A DNA stretch of 64,000 nt from NCBI RefSeq assembly GCF_003171515.1, contig NC_089391.1:2604001-2668000 (forward strand). Reading direction: 5' to 3'. The first letter of the stretch is position 1; each line of letters starts with the position of its first letter. The translations under genes and the position numbers were made by a program. Of this stretch, positions 47,001 to 58,493 are shown in pieces. Below the pieces are notes generated by a model. It was not told the origin of the DNA. It saw only the letters and a list, made by a program, of their open reading frames with translations, and did no database searches. The DNA is from Pyrenophora tritici-repentis (lineage: Eukaryota > Ascomycota > Dothideomycetes > Pleosporales > Pleosporaceae).

Positions 47001-47570
47001 ATGCATACACGTGTCAGTGTGCGAGGTTACCCAGCATCATCGATTTATCGATTTTCAGAGTACAGTACAGTACACATGTCGTATGAACAGGTCATGCCGC
47101 TTACGCGAAAACCTTGGAGCTCTCCGTGAATGATGCAAAGGATTCGGGCTAACACGGGCGGACCGACACGGATGGTGAAGATCTCCTTTGAACGGCGACT
47201 CTCTGATACACATGACCCGTGACTTTAGCTCCGCCATGTACACATACATATGCGGTCATGGCAATGGCGCCGACGATAAGAATATTGGCCGATGCATGTA
47301 TGAATTAGAATGGACAGAAGAGAACGATATGTAGACTGCAGGTAGGCATCCAAATGACCAAACGGTGGCTACAAGTCTATGTCGTGGATGGAGGAAATGA
47401 ACAAACAGAAGATGGAATCAACACGCTTTATCCACTGCAAAAGAAAAGGCACCAATAAGAAAGAAAGCCGCAACGAAAATGGCCGAAATATTCACACCAA
47501 TCCAACAACGCACTTCTCCCGATATCAAACAAACCAATAAATCCCCTTTTAGTGAGAAGAACCATCAAGC
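44037..47570. other. Long intergenic spacer, no gene seen
   Basis: 3.5 kb between the permease promoter and the 3' end of the kinase gene. Many short frames occur on both strands without protein character. The part next to the permease contains an 8-bp tandem repeat (separate entry). No tRNA or transposon was recognised. Confidence 0.5.
44571..44598. repeat. Tandem repeat, CTCCTTCG x 3.5
   Basis: Three perfect head-to-tail copies of CTCCTTCG and a partial fourth, about 540 bp upstream of the permease start. Pyrimidine-rich tracts like this are common in fungal promoters. Confidence 0.85.
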
Positions 47571-50269
47571 CTATAAAGCCACGCCCTTGTCTTTGGGGGG
47601 TGTCATAGGCGGCGCAACAGTCTCTTCTTCTATAAACTCACCCTCTGCCAATTTTCCGCCAAATGTCTCCACCTCTTCAACTTCTTCTTCCTCCTCGTCT
47701 TCTTCGGTGATGCCCAGAATCTCTCCGCTCCTTCTCCCTTGCACACTTGTTCCTCTACTCCCCGTACCCCCCTCTCCGTTCCTGCTCCTCCACCCACTGC
47801 CCGGGGGATTGCCACTAGTGTTGATCATAGGCCCTTTGAACGGCGTCCTCTTCCTCTTTGCAAACACCAGACCTGGAGATTGCGGAGGAATCGAATTCCC
47901 GTTTCCAAACGCGGCGCTGGACTCGTTGAGGCCGGGTGGGAAGCCGGAGCGTACAAGGCGAATGTTGGAAGGGAAGGATGAGGATGTTGGCGTAGCAGGT
48001 AGGACTTTAATGCTGTTGTGTGGCGACTTTGAGGGCTTGTGGGAACCGCTGACGGAGCCGGCGGGAGAGGCGAGTGAGGCTGAGGAGATGGACGAGGCTT
48101 TGCTGTGGGTATGGTGGTGGTGTGGCATAGAGCGGATGGAGGATACAGATGAGGATGTCGACTTTCGACCCCGGAGACCACCAGAAGAACGGCGGTAGGA
48201 GGAGCGCGGTGTGAGTGGTGCAGGAGACGCTGAAAGCCGTCTCATGGAGCCCGAACCGTGGGTTGAGCCTCGTGGACGTGGTGCCATATGTGTCTGCGGC
48301 GTCCTGGGCGTTGTCGCTATAGATGATCGGTTCGTCGTGTTTTGCCTCCTTTTCGAATCTGGAGACCTACTCTCGGTGAACTTTGGTGAATGGCCGCCAC
48401 TAGCTTTTGAGCCGGGTGATCGTGCCCGCTTCGATGTCTCTTTTATCCAATTTCTAAGTGACAGAAGATGGTTGATAAACGGTTGCTTCCGTCGCCGCTT
48501 TGGCACGAAGCCGTTCGGGGAAAGGAGGTCGGGGTTGCTGGAAACGACTTGAAGCATGCTACTGCGTGACCTTCGCCTATCTATATCTTTTCCTGGTACC
48601 GGCGGCCGCGAAGTTGAATGCGATTTGCGACCGCGGTGGGTATCGATTGGAGGGAGGGGCTTGTCGTCGATGGTCAGAGTGGGAGAGGTGCCAATTTCTG
48701 GCAGGCGCGGTAGCTCGGGAGCACCTGGTTCAAGTGAGCACAATGCTATCGATTTGAATGTAACGCCGAACTTACCATGTAAGCTGCTACGATTCATAGT
48801 CCTTCCGCGACTCTTGGGCGTGGACGGCGAATGTAGGCCCTCCTCATCCATTTCTCTTATAGTGGGCGCGAGCTTGTCTAGACGACTACTCGCAGCGCTC
48901 AGCCGTCTCAGACTCTTTGCCTCAGCTTCCTTTTCTTTACGCTTGCGCTCTCTTCTCTTCGCTTTCCGCTCCTCCTTCTCAAGTAACAGGGCCCACCAAC
49001 CAGCCAAAGAATCGCATCGTTGGGCAAGCACATTTTCGATTACCATGTCAATATCCACGCCAGCCGCGCGCATCCGGTGCAGAACCTCCTTTTCCAACTC
49101 GGTAGAGAAAGGTGCCGGCTGCTGAAGCTTCAGGATTTCTTGTTGACGTGGCGCATGCTCGGACAGCCATGGATTCTGCAATATATCTGCCAGCGTCGGT
49201 CGCAGGATGGGCCGCTTCGATAGCAGCAATTGGCACAACTCTCTAGCCTGCTGCGGGAAGTTCTCTGGGTATTTGGGCTCCTCTTTCAGTATCCTCGTCT
49301 TGGTGACTATTTCGTCGTCGTCGTCAAAGGGGAGCTCGCCGACCAGAAGCGCGTAGAGAATGATGCCCAGACTCCAGACGTCCACCTTTTCTCCCGCATA
49401 CTTCTCGCCCTTGAGCATCTCCGGAGCGCTGTAGCAAATGGTACCGCACCATGTCTGCAGGTAGTTTGACTTGCCCTCATATTCACGCGTGAAACCAAAG
49501 TCGACCAACTTGACATTCTCGTGCTTGTCCAGCAATATGTTCTCGAGCTTGAGGTCGCGGTGAACGCATGACTTGTTGTGGACGTACGTGACAGCGCCGA
49601 CGAGCTGGGTGAAGATGCGCTGGACTTTGGCGGGCTCGAGGGCGCCCTTAGCTAGGAGGTAGTTGTATAGTTCATCGCCTGGACAGTACTCGAGTACCAG
49701 CCAGACCAACTCCTCGGTGACTATGACCTCGTACAGGCGGGCGATATGCGGATGTATAAACTGTCGATGGTGGTGGATCTCGCGCGCGAGGTTGGAGTCG
49801 TCTTTCTTTGCGCTCTTGAGCACGACCTGTCTGCGGTCAGCATGACCGACCCTGGCTTGTTGTCAATTCCGTCATCGCACCCTGGAGCCATTGCTGAGTT
49901 TATGCGACGCCAAGTAGACCTTGCCGAAACTGCCTTTGCCGATGAGCCTCCCAAGAGTGTAGTTTCCGACGGTCTTCAGATCAGTCGCGGCGAATTCACT
50001 GTGTCCATGTCAGCAAGAGCAGTGCATGTGAAACGCGTAGACGGCAGGCGCGCAAAAGCAATTATCTCGTGGGCGACTCACTCAAGCAACTGTTTATAAG
50101 AATTCGCAAGCTGCTATAATTCCAGCATCAGCAATGTGTACACGAAACATGGATCCGGGGGCTCCTCAGTGCGGCGCACGAGCGTGTACGGTAAACGGGA
50201 AGGAGGGTGCATAGGTACCTTCTTCCTCTGGGCCTGAATCTCAGCCTGGGCTCTGAGATTTGACTGCAT
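47571..50269 (-). CDS. Ser/Thr protein kinase, CAMKL/KIN4-like
   Basis: Five exons (50269-50219, 50113-50082, 49998-49881, 49826-48776, 48724-47571) give 801 aa. The N-terminus MQSNLRAQAEIQAQRKK|QLANSYKQLL precedes a complete kinase domain: glycine loop GKGSFGKV, catalytic VVLK (Lys71, created by the exon 3/4 junction), HRDLKLEN (Asp near 158), DFG near 176, SAPE and WSLGIILYALLVGELPF. The order and sequence resemble fungal KIN4 kinases, which in yeast enforce the spindle-position checkpoint. The region after the kinase has a basic coiled stretch (EKEERKAKRRERKRKEKE), then a long Ser/Pro/Arg-rich disordered tail and an acidic end. The last intron (48725-48775) is 51 nt without stop and could be retained in frame. 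The start is the first in-frame ATG after an upstream stop. Confidence 0.87.
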
Positions 50270-50845
50270 GGAATGATGCGCCGCTGCTCCGTGGTGTCGA
50301 CTGCGCAACCAGCGTCATCTATGAACAGGAGAGTACTGACTGGCGAGCGAGCGCCGTGGGAGTGAGAGAGGCCAATCGACGCCTAATGGCAGTGAGAGTG
50401 GAGATGACCGCAAACGCCAGGGGGTCTAGGGCGTTCGAGATGTACGAGGATAAGAATACTAAGTTTGGCCGACCGGAACTGCAGAAGGGTATTAATTGTG
50501 AATATTGCGGAGGCACCGCGTGTTCCATCGCATCTCTCCTGAGCTTGTGCTGCCCTGGCTTTGCGGAGCGCTATCCTAGCTGCAGATCATTCACATGCCG
50601 CTCACTCGGGAAGGTCCCTACTCTCCTCCACACCCCATGGTCCACATCGCCTGTGTCTGGTAGTGTACAGGCTGTCAATATCAACAATATCAATACATAT
50701 TGTACAACAAATCACTAGCCTCGAAGCAAACATGCACGCCGACAGGCTGTCGTTCGCTTCTGAAACCACGTTACACCAGAACGCAGCCCGAAGATGCAGG
50801 GTCCGAGATACGATGAAGCAGTATTGAGGCACTGCACGGCCCAGT
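50270..50845. other. Intergenic region upstream of the kinase gene
   Basis: Probable promoter of the kinase gene up to the LTR element. No gene seen. Confidence 0.5.
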
Positions 50846-51052
50846 CTATCTGTCGGCATACACACGGTGTGTCGCCTAATAAGGCCCAATGTACCGCCTC
50901 GATCCTACTTCGGCCCAACTCGGACCCAACGCTATGTATACCTTCGTAGCCCCCACATTCGTAGAATCATCATACACCAGAATACCAATACACAAGATTA
51001 CCTTAGCTACTGTTATTCACCGTACGATCGTACAAGGCCTTCCAACACTATC
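50846..51052 (+). mobile_element. Solo LTR-like element, copy A (197 bp plus 5-bp target duplication)
   Basis: The element proper is 50851-51047. It begins TGTCGG and ends CCAACA, thus 5'-TGT...ACA-3' as in retroviral-type LTRs. It is flanked on both sides by the direct repeat CTATC (50846-50850 and 51048-51052), a perfect 5-bp target-site duplication. A second copy in opposite orientation at 61057-61253 differs at a single base, so movement or exchange was recent. No internal retrotransposon domain lies beside it, hence a solo LTR or a very small non-autonomous element. It stops 36 bp beyond the stop codon of the nitronate monooxygenase gene and may supply or alter its 3' end. Confidence 0.82.
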
Positions 51053-51088
51053 ACTAATACAGACCAAACATGGATACTCGACATGTAT

Positions 51089-52138
51089 TTACAGCTTGCT
51101 ACTGGGACCCGCGATGAACGTCTGGCCCAGCCTCAGCATCTCAACCGCCTCCTGCACCATGTCGTCTACAATCTCCTTTGCGGGCTTAATGTCCCCTATC
51201 ACGCCCGCAACCTGGCCCATCAGGAACGGTATGTCCACGTCCTTGCCATCGTCCATGTCCTTTGCCAGCGGCACGATGCCCGCGTCGGTCAACTTCTTGA
51301 TTTCATCCTCCCTCTCGTGCCAGTCCTTGATATAGTCGTTGTATCGAACGCGTAAAGGACGACCACTGATGACCAAAGTACGCCCTGTGTCTGTGAAGTC
51401 GGCCGTGACAACGTTCTCCTTGTGCATCTGTGAACAACCAGCTTCGGTCGAGGCTACGAAGCGTGTGCCCACCCATACACCCTGTGCGCCTTGCATCAAG
51501 CTGCTCGCTAGACTGCGACCATTGTAGATGCCTCCTGCTGCCACTACCATAGCTGGCTCGCCCGTCAGAGGACTCTTGTATTTGCGCGCCACGTCGACGA
51601 CGGCCGGTATGAGGATGCTGTTTGCGATGTCGCCCGTGTGTCCACCGCCCTCTCCGCCCTGTGCGCATACGATATCCACACCCGCGTCCAGCGCCTTCTT
51701 CGCATGCTTGGGGTGTCCTACCATGTTCATGATCAAGATGCCGGCCTCGTGAAGCCTCTTGATAGTCCTCGCTGGCGGCACTCCCACGGCGCTGACAAAC
51801 AGCTTTGCGCCATTCTTGATTGTGACTTCGATGAGTTCGTCAAGATGGCCGTGTGTATAGTCATGGTTCGTCTTGCGTGCGCTACCACCGACCTGTGGGA
51901 GAGCCAGGTCAACACCAAAAGGGAGGTTCTTGTCGCGAAGGTTGGATTTGAGGTCGTCAATGATGGATTGGAGCTGTTCGGGAGTGTAGCCCAGACCGCC
52001 AATGACACCGAGGCCGCCGGCATTCGATAGTGCTGCTGCAAGCGGCCCGCCGGATGTGCGCGCCATTCCGGCGAGAATAATTGGGTACTGGATGCCCAGC
52101 AGCTTCGAGAGCGGCGTTTGCAATGACGGAGGTGACAT
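51089..52138 (-). CDS. Nitronate monooxygenase (2-nitropropane dioxygenase type), peroxisomal
   Basis: A single exon of 349 aa from MSPPSLQ at 52138; an upstream in-frame ATG at 52231 would add a hydrophobic leader that does not fit the family. It is an FMN-dependent TIM-barrel enzyme that oxidises alkyl nitronates. Motifs: PIILAGMARTSGGPLAAALSNAGGLGVIGG at the N-terminus, the FMN/active-site segment VCAQGGEGGGHTGD with the conserved His, AAGGIYNGRSLASSLMQGAQGVWVGTRFVAS (phosphate binding) and a C-terminal helical end. The last three residues are SKL, a type 1 peroxisomal targeting signal, which fits a role in detoxifying propionate 3-nitronate or handling nitro compounds in the peroxisome; the localisation is predicted only. 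A solo LTR lies just beyond its stop. Confidence 0.92.
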   Translation of the reverse strand: MSPPSLQTPLSKLLGIQYPIILAGMARTSGGPLAAALSNAGGLGVIGGLGYTPEQLQSIIDDLKSNLRDKNLPFGVDLALPQVGGSARKTNHDYTHGHLDELIEVTIKNGAKLFVSAVGVPPARTIKRLHEAGILIMNMVGHPKHAKKALDAGVDIVCAQGGEGGGHTGDIANSILIPAVVDVARKYKSPLTGEPAMVVAAGGIYNGRSLASSLMQGAQGVWVGTRFVASTEAGCSQMHKENVVTADFTDTGRTLVISGRPLRVRYNDYIKDWHEREDEIKKLTDAGIVPLAKDMDDGKDVDIPFLMGQVAGVIGDIKPAKEIVDDMVQEAVEMLRLGQTFIAGPSSKL

Positions 52139-52911
52139 GTTGGCGCAGGTGGTAGAAGCTTTTTGTGTGGAAAGGGAGTAGAAGCAATCGAATATCAAGT
52201 TGGGTAGACTAATGGCGAGTATGAACAGCACGCCAGAGACTCTGGAGCTATACGTGACGGCATGGCGATTATAGTGGGCATGTTGATGCTAAATACCGGC
52301 TACGGCAGCGCCTGCAGCAGGAGGTGTCCTGGATGACAAGGGTCTTGCGGGGAAATCGTGCCGAGGCATCTGTATCTCCACCGGCCGATTCGTCCCCTTT
52401 CCCATACCGTTTACCTAGCCAAGTACTAAGATCAAGGCTCGTTGCGTCTGGGTTTTCTTGATACAAGTCTTGATTGTCTTGGTTGTCTTGATACCAGTCT
52501 TAATTCTCTTGATACCTGGCAATTGATCAGCATTCTTCTGAAGATATTGCCCAACATTTTAAGATTCTCAAAACACGAACAATGTAACTATACGAAATGT
52601 ATCCAAGTCGGACATGATTGTTGAGATGATAACCTTGTCACAGTTTCAAGTCTGGGTGTAATCATCAGGGTTATGCATGTTCAAGAAAGGATGCACGGCA
52701 CTTGAATTGATCTCAACATCCAATGTCACGTCGAGACATCTTCACCAACCTTCTCAGAGAGTTCACTCTGCAGTTTCACATACTCGCCACCTAGACGCAA
52801 ACGCGCCATGGCTTCTTCCGAGGGACACTGGCAGCTCTAGCTGAATAATGGGTGTAAAAGCGATAGTTGTACAATGCGGCAAATCCGGAACATCAGTGGC
52901 TGATATTGCTA
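52139..52911. other. Intergenic region with a CTTGATAC-rich stretch
   Basis: Promoter side of the nitronate monooxygenase gene and 3' flank of the taxilin gene. TCTTGATAC occurs three times (52456, 52486 and 52507) within a degenerate repetitive stretch rich in TCTTG. No gene seen. Confidence 0.5.
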
Positions 52912-54617
52912 TTAGCGCTTGACTCCATTCATTTGCCCGTTGGCCTGTTTGTGTCCGTTAAGCTTCCCCTGTGACACTGGCTGTGGTTGAGGCGGAGGTG
53001 GTGGCACAGGCCCAAACGGCCTACGCTCAGGTGCGGGCTCGACGCCGTCTTCCTCCGTATCGTCATCGTACTCTGCACTATCTTCGTCTTCGTATTCATA
53101 TTCGCTCTCCGTGACTTCTTCGTCCTCCTCATCGTGTCCCTCGTGTTCCAACTCGTGCATCGGAACCTGCCCTCTTCCCTGTGCTTGCATCCCGCGACAC
53201 AACGTTTCCAGCCGAGCAATCTTCTTACGTTGTTCTTCCGTCTCTCTCGTTCTCTTGGCGAGCTCCTCTTGCATTTTCTGGCGCTCTTCTACCATCTCAC
53301 CAATGTTTCGATTCGTGATGTCTTTATGGCGTTGTAGATTTTGGTTTTCCTTCTCGAGGCGCTTGGTCTTCTTGGACATTTCTTCCATCTCTTTGCGGAA
53401 CGTGAGGAAGAGATCGTTGGAGTTGTTGAGAGTTTCCTCGACCTGCATCTGGTCAGTATTAACCATGATGATACTGATCAACTGGGGGTTAAAGGACTTG
53501 ACGTACCTGTTTGAACTTCTCGACATATATGTTGAGCTGCGTGCGGAGTTCGGTCTCTGTCTGCGAGAAGGTCGACACCTGGCGGGTCAATTGATGTGAC
53601 TTTGACGATTCGGCTTCCTGTTGTTTGCGCTGCTGTTCTAGTCGGGCGGAGTGATATTGTATTTCAAGTTCCTTGAGTCGAAGCATCGAGTGGTACTGCA
53701 GCTCGCGCAGTTCGTACTGGTCAATGAAAGATTTGAACTTTTGGCGGAATCTAGTTGTTTTAGTCTGAGGAGACATGATCTGAGACTATCAAACTTACAG
53801 CTCATCCAGTTCCTGTTCAGCTTGGTTCGGAGGTTCTGGCCCGTTTGCAGCAGCGATACAGTCGTCTACGTCATTTACAAGATGTTCCAGACGGTCGTGT
53901 AGTTCTTGTCGGGCAGTCGATTCGCTGGTCTCGAGTTTGTGTAGTTCGTCCTTGAGCTTCTTGTTCTCCTTTGCAAAGTCACGCGACAACTTGTCCAACT
54001 TGTCCTTCATCGTGGTAACCTTGTTCAACTCGGACCTTTGCGCATCTTTCTCTTTCTGCAACTGGTCTCCACGCTTCTTCGCCTTTTGATGCTCGCGTTC
54101 GGTGCGCTTCATGTCGGATAAGAGTTCGGTATATCGCTTCTGCACGACTTCGAGGCGGGACAAGGGACCGTCCATGTTGGAGAGGAGCGAGGAAAGTTCA
54201 CGATTTGCTTTCTTGACTTCGCGTTCTGTCCATGCCATTCGTCAGCCAGCGATTCATATGATTTTAGCCCAAATGCCATGCCGTGCAGCCAGTGACTGCG
54301 CCACGCAGGGTGTGCCCGCCTCCGCATCGCCGTCGCCGTCGCCACGTATGGATAGACGCACCGATTTCAAGTTCCTGCTCCTTGTCTCCTGCCTGGTCCA
54401 GCTCAAGCTGAGCAATCTTGGCCTGGATCTGCTTCTGCTGCTCTGATGGATCTGGCGCCTTCTTGCCTTTGCCCTTTTTGGCTGGCGCAGGCGCAGGCGC
54501 CGGGGGATGCTGTGAGGGTGCCATGTTTGCGGGCGAGGCAGATGCGCTGCGGGTTGCTTCGTGGTGTGGACGGGACTGGGCAGACGTCGGCTGGCGCTGC
54601 TGGGCGACGGTTGCCAT
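52912..54617 (-). CDS. Taxilin-family coiled-coil protein
   Basis: Four exons (54617-54362, 54225-53799, 53750-53507, 53448-52912) give 487 aa; introns are 136, 48 and 58 bp. The N-terminus is disordered and Ala/Pro/Lys-rich (PAPAPAPAKKGKGKKAPD). From about residue 65 to 380 it is nearly continuous coiled coil (for example SEQQKQIQAKIAQLELDQ, QKEKDAQRSELNKVTTMKDKLDKL, ELRTQLNIYVEKFKQ, MQVEETLNNSNDLFLTFRKEMEEMSKKTKRLEKEN). The last segments match the taxilin signature. The C-terminus is very acidic (ESEYEYEDEDSAEYDDDTEEDG) then Pro-rich. Animal taxilins bind syntaxins and nascent-polypeptide complexes; the fungal role is less clear. The gene is head-to-head with CYM1, starts 689 bp apart. Confidence 0.88.
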
Positions 54618-55306
54618 GAAGCCGTGACTCTTCCGTCTAGCAGGCCGGTTGTGGGGGACGTCGTCGGCTTTGAGTCGGATAATCCTCCGCCTATGGTCCC
54701 AATCTAACAAATTCGCAAAACAGTCCTGTGTGCCGGCGGGGTGCGCATCCGTATTGCCGCCGCCGCCAGTCTACGATGCGCGTGGTGAGGGCACAAGCCG
54801 TCCGCTGACGTCTCAGAGCTGCTCGGGTGCAAAACAGACACACGGGACAGTCGAGGGAGCTTCAAGCGACGTGTTGTAGTAATATGTACGGGCCGAGGTC
54901 ACGTAGCCGTCCAGGTTAGGTTGGACAATGTCTCGTGGCGGGTGTCGAAGAGGAAGGAGGGGAGCAGAGGTTGGTGGTTTCAATGGCGCAGAGGCACAAG
55001 ACAGCGTCCAAGAGTCTCCACCACGCCCACAAGCTTCACTATCAAACCGCAACAGATGCAAGGATACACTTGCTTGGCCAATGTGACTTTGTCAAACATG
55101 CCATAATCCATCACCACGCCCATACAGGCACACGAGTGCGTCTTAGTAATTTTGCCGCCTAATCTACTTTGGGGACATAGGACCCTCGGCCAATCGGCGG
55201 GACAGGCGTCATCGATGGCCTGGCCTCTGACATTTCTGGTCCCGCCTGTGAAAGCGATTGAAGTTGAAGCATTACGCCTGTCAGCCACCCACCCGCAATT
55301 CCGATC
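54618..55306. other. Divergent promoter region between taxilin and CYM1 genes
   Basis: 689 bp between start codons, likely with both 5' UTRs and promoters. Frames present are short and unsupported. Confidence 0.55.
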
Positions 55307-58300
55307 ATGCTGCGCTCTGTTGGTCGACAGTGTCAAAGCCGTCGAAATGCTGCCATAGCCCCGCACCGCCTGTCAACCTTCGCTCGACGTGGATATGCCG
55401 CAATCACCGATGTCTCCAACTTCCCGAGTGTTGGCGAGCAGCTGCATGGCTTCACCCTTAAGCGCGTCAAGCAAGTGCCGGAGCTTGAACTAACTGCACT
55501 GCACCTGCAGCACGACAAAACGGGCGCCGAGTACCTGCACATTGCCCGCGAGGATGCGAACAATGTCTTCTCCATTGGCTTCAAGACCAACCCGCCAGAT
55601 GCCACCGGAGTGCCACACATCCTGGAGCATACCACATTATGTGGAAGCGAAAGGTATGTCACGTTGACCAGAACCTAGGACCTCCTATTAACAGCTTAGG
55701 TACCCTATTCGTGACCCCTTCTTCAAGATGCTCCCCCGTTCCCTGTCCAACTTCATGAACGCCTGGACATTCGCCGACCACACTGGCTACCCGTTCGCCA
55801 CGACGAATGCCCAAGACTTCAAGAACCTCATGTCCGTGTATCTTGATGCGACCCTCCACCCGCTCTTAAAGGAAAACGACTTCACGCAGGAGGGGTGGCG
55901 ACTGGGTCCTGAGAACCCGTTGGCGAAAGAGTCGGAAGATCCGAATGCAAAGCGCATAGTGTTCAAGGGCGTTGTTTACAATGAGATGAAGGGCCAGATG
56001 TCAGATGCAAGCTATTTGTTCTACACAAAGTTCCAGGACCACCTCTATCCGGCCATCAACAACTCTGGCGGCGATCCCCAGAAGATTACTGATCTTACCT
56101 GGGAACAGCTACGCAAGTTTCATGCGGACCACTACCACCCTAGCAACGCCAAGATTCTCACTTATGGAGATATGCCACTGGTCGAACATCTGAAAGAGGT
56201 GGATAGCCGCTTGAGCAGCTTCAACAAGATAGCTGTCGACCAGGAAGTCAAGGCGCCGATAGCTCTGGAAGCCCCCAAGCATGTTACAGTTGACGGACCC
56301 CTAGACCCCCTAGTACCTCAGGATAGACAGTACAAGACGTCCGTCACCTGGATGATGGGCGACACCGCTGATTCCGTGGAAAATTTTGCCCTTGGTGTGC
56401 TGAGCAGCCTGCTTATGAGTGGATATGGATCTCCCCTGTACCGCAACCTTGTTGAATCTGGTCTTGGAGCCGACTTCAGTGCAAACACTGGCTATGACAG
56501 CGCCGGAAGGCGAGGCGTCTTCTCCGTGGGGCTAGATGCGGTCAAGGCAGACGACGTACCAAAGGTTCGCGAAGCTATCGCCGAGACTCTGCTTGAGGTA
56601 CGGAAAAACGGCTTCGACAAGATCAAGGTGGATGGCATATTACACCAGCTGGAACTTTCCCTCAAGCACAAGACAGCAAACTTTGGTATGGGCATCCTCC
56701 AAAGACTTAAGCCGGGCTGGTTCAACGGCATCGACCCAATGGAGGCTCTCGCATGGCAGGAAACCGTAGATGCTTTTCAGAAGAAGTACGTTGAAGGAGA
56801 CTACTTGGAAAGCCTGATCGAGAAGTACCTCCTCAATGACAATACCTTAACCTTCACTATGAAGCCGTCAGAGACCTTCAGCCAGGAACTGGTAGAGGAG
56901 GAAAGTCAACGGTTGGCAGCAAAAATCTCAGAGACTACTAAACAATTCCCAAGCGAACAAGAGGCACGAAAGTACTTGGAAGAGCGAGAGCTTCAGCTAC
57001 TGGAAGTACAAGAGCAGGCGAGGAACGAAGATCTGAGCTGCTTGCCCACCGTCCACGTTAAGGATATTCCACGAGAGAAAGAGAGGAAGCCACTTCGACA
57101 TACAGACTTGGATGGCGTCAAGGTTCAATGGCGCGAGGCACCTACAAATGGTCTGACATACTTCCGCGCTGTACATAAGTTGCAGGACCTTCCAGACGAG
57201 TTACGGGAGATGATTCCTCTATTTACAAGCGCCATTATGCGCCTTGGCACCAAGGACAAGACAATGGAACAGCTCGAGGAACAGATCAAGCTGAAAACTG
57301 GAGGTATCTCTGTGGGATACCACTCATCACAGTCACCCTTATCGCTCGATGTTTACGAAGAGGGTATGGCTTTCTCTGGTTATGCATTTGATCGCAACAT
57401 CCCAGACATGTACGAGCTTATCCGGACCATCATACAAGAGACCGACTTCGATAGTCCAGAAGCAGGAAAGAAGATTCGAGAACTACTACAAAGCGCGGCA
57501 AGTGGCGCAATCAACTCCATTGCCGAGTCCGGTCACTCCTATGCAATGCGGTTTGCTGAGGCTGGTACAAGCCCTGTCGGTCGGCTAGCAGAAGAGACAG
57601 GAGGTATCACTCAGGTCAAGCTTATGACGACCCTGGCGTCGCAAGAATCACTCAACGATGTTATTGAGAAGCTCAAAGCTATACAGTCATTCACCATCGC
57701 AAACAGCAACCAGCTTCGCGTGGCCCTCAACTGCGGTAGTGAGAGCTCGACATCGAACCAAGAAGCACTTCATCGCTTTTTGAACACGCTGCCAAAGAAC
57801 GTTTCTGTACCGACAACATCACAGCAGAAGCAATACCCCCGCAACGTAAAGTCATTCTTTCCCCTCCCTTACCAAGTCTATTACTCCGCCCGCGCTGTTC
57901 CAACAGTATCCTATACCGATGCTGCCAGTGCGCCTCTCGAGATTCTCGCCAAAATGCTGACATTCAAGCAACTGCACCCCGAGATCCGCGAGAAAGGTGG
58001 GGCATATGGCGGCGGCGCATATGCCCGTGGTCTCGGTGGCGTCTTTGGCATGTACTCGTATAGAGACCCCAACCCACAGAACAGCATGAAGATCATGGCT
58101 GAAGCAGGACTATGGGCGCGCGACCGTGCATGGACTGCTCAAGACCTTGAGGAAGCCAAGCTCAGCGCGTTCCAAGGCTATGATGCACCGCAGAGTGTCA
58201 GCCGCGAGGGTATGAGACAGTTTCTCTCTGGTGTGACCGACGACATGCTGCAAACACGTCGTGAGCGTCTGCTCGATGTTACTGCAGAGCAGGTGCAAGC

Positions 58301-58493
58301 AGTAGCCGACCAGTTTCTTGTCAAGCGTGCACAGGAGAGCAGTATGGCTATTCTAGGAGAGAGGAAAGACTGGGTCAAGGAGAGTGATGGATGGCAGTTC
58401 AGGGACTTGGGCATGACGGAGGCGGCCAAGGCAGCAGAAGAGGCGGAAGGTATTGCGCAAAAGGAGGATGGTGTGCCAGCTATCGCGAGCTAA
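55307..58493 (+). CDS. CYM1: Mitochondrial presequence protease CYM1 (M16C metalloprotease)
   Basis: Exons 55307-55653 and 55700-58493 (46-bp intron, GTATGT...CTTAG) give 1046 aa, normal for the family. The Arg/Ala/Ser-rich N-terminus ([31 protein letters not shown]) is a typical mitochondrial import signal. The inverted zinc motif HxxEH is HILEH at residues 104-108 in [14 protein letters not shown]. The intron falls directly after SER and the frame resumes with [11 protein letters not shown]. Two M16 halves are joined by a helical hinge ([34 protein letters not shown]). Late conserved elements include the stretch [18 protein letters not shown], with the Arg/Tyr-type substrate residues expected in the C-terminal half. 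In the matrix it degrades cleaved presequences and other short peptides. Confidence 0.95.

Noticed and set aside
47739..48198. Plus-strand ORFs opposite the kinase tail
   Set aside because: Antisense shadows of the Ser/Pro/Arg-rich C-terminus of the kinase.
50867..51355. ORF starting MCRLIRPNV, seen again at 61043-61237 on the minus strand
   Set aside because: Its repeated part lies wholly inside the 197-bp LTR-like unit and is present only because the element is duplicated; the extension overlaps the monooxygenase gene antisense.
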